DNA of 64,000 nt, from NCBI RefSeq assembly GCF_032878955.1, contig NZ_CP043839.1, forward strand, positions 1,860,001 to 1,924,000, given 5' to 3'. Positions 62,245 to 64,000 of the stretch are shown here, piece by piece (within the stretch, counting starts at the first letter, position 1; every line of letters starts with the position of its first letter). The position numbers and the translations under genes are program-made. Under the pieces are notes generated by a model. That model was given only the letters and a program-made list of their open reading frames with translations, had not been told where the DNA came from and searched no databases. This DNA is from Butyricimonas paravirosa. GTDB taxonomy: Bacteria > Bacteroidota > Bacteroidia > Bacteroidales > Marinifilaceae.

Positions 62245-62820
62245 TCAGTTGATGATGAACTTGATACCGACCCCGAACTGCGTGTGGAACTTCCGTGTGT
62301 CGCCACCCCAAAGGCAACGCTCCCGCAGGTTGGCAAGCAGGGCGATACGGTCTGCCACGTAACACTCCACATCGAGCGTCAGCGCACCGCCGTAGATGAA
62401 GGCGTCCCGGTCGTGCAGCGTGGAGCCGTCATGCAGCACCTTCTTCCCCCAATTTACCGCCTCATATCCGGCGAGAGCCGAAGCCCCGGCATAGACGAAA
62501 ACAATCTTTCGGGCGTCCGACAGTATCTTGAAGTAATAGCCGCCCTCCGCCGTGAACTGCGCCACGGGTATCTTGGTGTCCTTGTAGGGATTGTTCTTCA
62601 ACAGGTATTCGCCACCGAACACCCACTTGTTCCCCTTCTTCGTGTAGGTGGAGAGAGCCGCCCCGAAGCTGTACCCGCCGTCCTTGCCGCCGAGATTGAA
62701 GCCGTCCGCCATGTCCGCCCTCACCTCGATGCCCTGCATCTTCGGCAGACACCGCTGGGCGTGCGCCTGCCCTGTAAAAAGGGCAAGCGACGCGATGATT
62801 ATTGCGATGTACTTTCTCAT
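62245..62820 (-). CDS. traO: Conjugative transposon protein TraO
   Basis: 191 residues with a signal peptide (IAIIIASLALFTGQAHA). Beta-rich and glycine-rich (MADGFNLGGKDGGYSFGAAL, YAGASALAGYEAVNWG), ending FGVGIKFIIN, as in a small outer-membrane barrel. Matches TraO in length and order. Probably an outer-membrane part of the conjugation apparatus. It follows traN by 2 bases and precedes traP by 7. Confidence 0.88.
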   Translation of the reverse strand: MRKYIAIIIASLALFTGQAHAQRCLPKMQGIEVRADMADGFNLGGKDGGYSFGAALSTYTKKGNKWVFGGEYLLKNNPYKDTKIPVAQFTAEGGYYFKILSDARKIVFVYAGASALAGYEAVNWGKKVLHDGSTLHDRDAFIYGGALTLDVECYVADRIALLANLRERCLWGGDTRKFHTQFGVGIKFIIN

Positions 62821-62822
62821 GG

Positions 62823-63809
62823 TCAGCGTACTTGAAGTTCGTTGATGGTACCCGCGCGTACCAAATCCTCGTTCTCAATCACGAAGGACTGGTGACGGCC
62901 GCCGTTCTTCTCGTTCAATTCCACCACGAGGCACTTGTCATCGGGGATGGTGAACTTCGCCATCGTGAAGACCGTGCGCTCGCTCTTTTTGCCCGGCACG
63001 AGGGTGGCGTAGTTCTGCGCGCGGAGCGGCAGAATAATCTGCTCCTGCACGGCAGTACGCTTCGCAACCTTCTTGTCCACGATTTTCCAAGTGATGTAGT
63101 CCACATCGAAAGGCACGTTGCTCTGGTTCTTTATCTCCGTGTGGAAATAAAGCAAGCCGTTGTGCGTGTAGATGCCTTTCAACAGGTATTGGATGCCGAA
63201 ACGCTTGCAGCCGATATGCTTCACCTCGCGCTTGTTCTGTTTGTGGATGGACTTCATGATAAGGCGCACCAGCATCGGGCTTTCGCTGCCCAGCTCTTTC
63301 AGATAGATTTCCTGCGCGTTGTTCGGGCGGTTCACCGTGCTGCCGTCATGGATGAAGTCGCACATCTCCACGTTGAGCAACAGCGGTTCGGCGGCGTACT
63401 TCACGTTGAAGGTGTAGAAACTGCCGTCCTCCGTGATGACGGACATATTCGTTTCGTTGGGAAAATTCCTTACGGTAGCCTTCACACGGATGATGTTCTC
63501 CGCTCCGTCGGCTTTCCCGGCAATCAGGTCGGGCGAGCCTAAATCGACATAGCGCACCTCCGCCGGAAAAATGACGTGGACGGTCTTGTCGTAGGTCACT
63601 TCCAGACCGTACGGCGGTATCATGCGGTCGAAGGTCAGCTTGCGTGACAGCCCGTGATATAGGTCGCCGTCCGCCTCCTTCTGCGGATAGACCTCCTTCG
63701 TCAAGGTCGGTTGTTCACTTCCGTTGGTCGTTTCAACGGTTACATTCTCCTGCGCGTTGGCAGTTATGATGCCCATAGCGAGGGCAAACATGATGATTAC
63801 TTTTCTCAT
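62823..63809 (-). CDS. traN: Conjugative transposon protein TraN
   Basis: 328 residues with a signal peptide (VIIMFALAMGIITANA). The early segment RMIPPYGLEVTYDKTVHVIFPAEVRYVDLGS is typical of TraN, a VirB9-like periplasmic component of the type IV secretion apparatus of Bacteroidota elements. The C-terminal half (FGIQYLLKGIYTHNGLLYFHTEI, DYITWKIVDKKVAKRTA) completes the family pattern. Co-directional with traM upstream and traO downstream. Confidence 0.92.
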   Translation of the reverse strand: MRKVIIMFALAMGIITANAQENVTVETTNGSEQPTLTKEVYPQKEADGDLYHGLSRKLTFDRMIPPYGLEVTYDKTVHVIFPAEVRYVDLGSPDLIAGKADGAENIIRVKATVRNFPNETNMSVITEDGSFYTFNVKYAAEPLLLNVEMCDFIHDGSTVNRPNNAQEIYLKELGSESPMLVRLIMKSIHKQNKREVKHIGCKRFGIQYLLKGIYTHNGLLYFHTEIKNQSNVPFDVDYITWKIVDKKVAKRTAVQEQIILPLRAQNYATLVPGKKSERTVFTMAKFTIPDDKCLVVELNEKNGGRHQSFVIENEDLVRAGTINELQVR

Positions 63810-63843
63810 TACTTTTGGATTTTAGTGGTAATTTTTATTGTTT

Positions 63844-64000
63844 TCAATATTTTTCTTGGTAAAGCATGACCCTGTACCCGGCTTTCAGATGCACCTTGAC
63901 GGTTCGCATCTTTTTGGCGATGTACTGGCTCGTGCCTTGTATCAGCCCCTTGCCCAAGTCGGAGGCGAGCTGCGCCCCGGCATTGGTGGAGATGTTGATG
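63844..64000 (-). CDS. traM: Conjugative transposon protein TraM (3' end only)
   Basis: Runs off the right edge. The visible C-terminus reads INISTNAGAQLASDLGKGL, then IQGTSQYIAKKMRTVKVHLK and AGYRVMLYQEKY before TGA (63846-63844). This is the end of TraM, a VirB10-like protein whose late segment ends with the strand KVHLKAGYRV-L. Its place just before traN agrees with the standard order. Confidence 0.8.
   Translation of the reverse strand, partial: INISTNAGAQLASDLGKGLIQGTSQYIAKKMRTVKVHLKAGYRVMLYQEKY

Overview
The window is from a Bacteroidota genome. The evidence is repeated FecI-type sigma / FecR / SusC / SusD blocks, promoters of the Bacteroidota type (TTTG, about 19-20 bases, then TAnnTTTG), FimB/Mfa2-type lipoproteins with BACON domains, a CTnDOT-type tra region, and A-rich start regions instead of strong Shine-Dalgarno sites. 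The gene mix and moderate G+C suggest the Odoribacteraceae (Butyricimonas/Odoribacter); this is an inference from content, not a proven placement.

Layout. 1-1851: the 5' end of rlmH, a tRNA(CAT) with promoter and terminator, and an intact IS256-family insertion sequence (perfect 29-bp ends, 8-bp target duplication) that seems to have landed in a fragment of an older transposase gene. 1852-14632 (minus strand): a sigma / anti-sigma / SusC / SusD locus followed by a lipoprotein, a secreted TldD-like protease, a secreted TldE-like partner and a thioredoxin-fold lipoprotein. 15377-16015: an NlpE-like lipoprotein. 16092-27308 (minus): a second sigma / FecR / SusC / SusD / lipoprotein locus, which ends in a GldA-type ATPase and a GldF-GldG fusion permease. 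The two loci look like alternative outfits around the same core: an outer-membrane TonB-dependent importer under cell-surface signalling control, followed by different downstream processing or transport parts.

27455-55382 is mostly housekeeping: an MmcQ-like protein, a flavoprotein and a DXS-like enzyme, a HAD phosphatase, a zwf-gnd block with patatin and DUF2721 genes, a cysteine synthase, an ABC-F ATPase, a NagB/PIG-L fusion with a ROK regulator, a Nudix-TPR protein, a CDF metal exporter, metK behind a probable SAM-II riboswitch, a YugP-type peptidase, an EF-G paralogue with a degenerate GTPase centre, a three-gene FimB/Mfa2-type lipoprotein cluster, and rsmE.

From about 55.45 kb to the end the DNA is one end of a CTnDOT-type integrative and conjugative element. 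It has a candidate attachment core, a structured non-coding stretch, plus-strand small genes with PcfK and PcfJ homologues, then minus-strand lysozyme, traQ, traP, traO, traN and the 3' end of traM. The element continues past the window.

The most notable unannotated signal is a 35-codon ORF at 36928-37035 (minus) ending in seven consecutive Cys codons, just upstream of the cysteine synthase gene. It has its own promoter match and is best read as a cysteine-sensing leader peptide.
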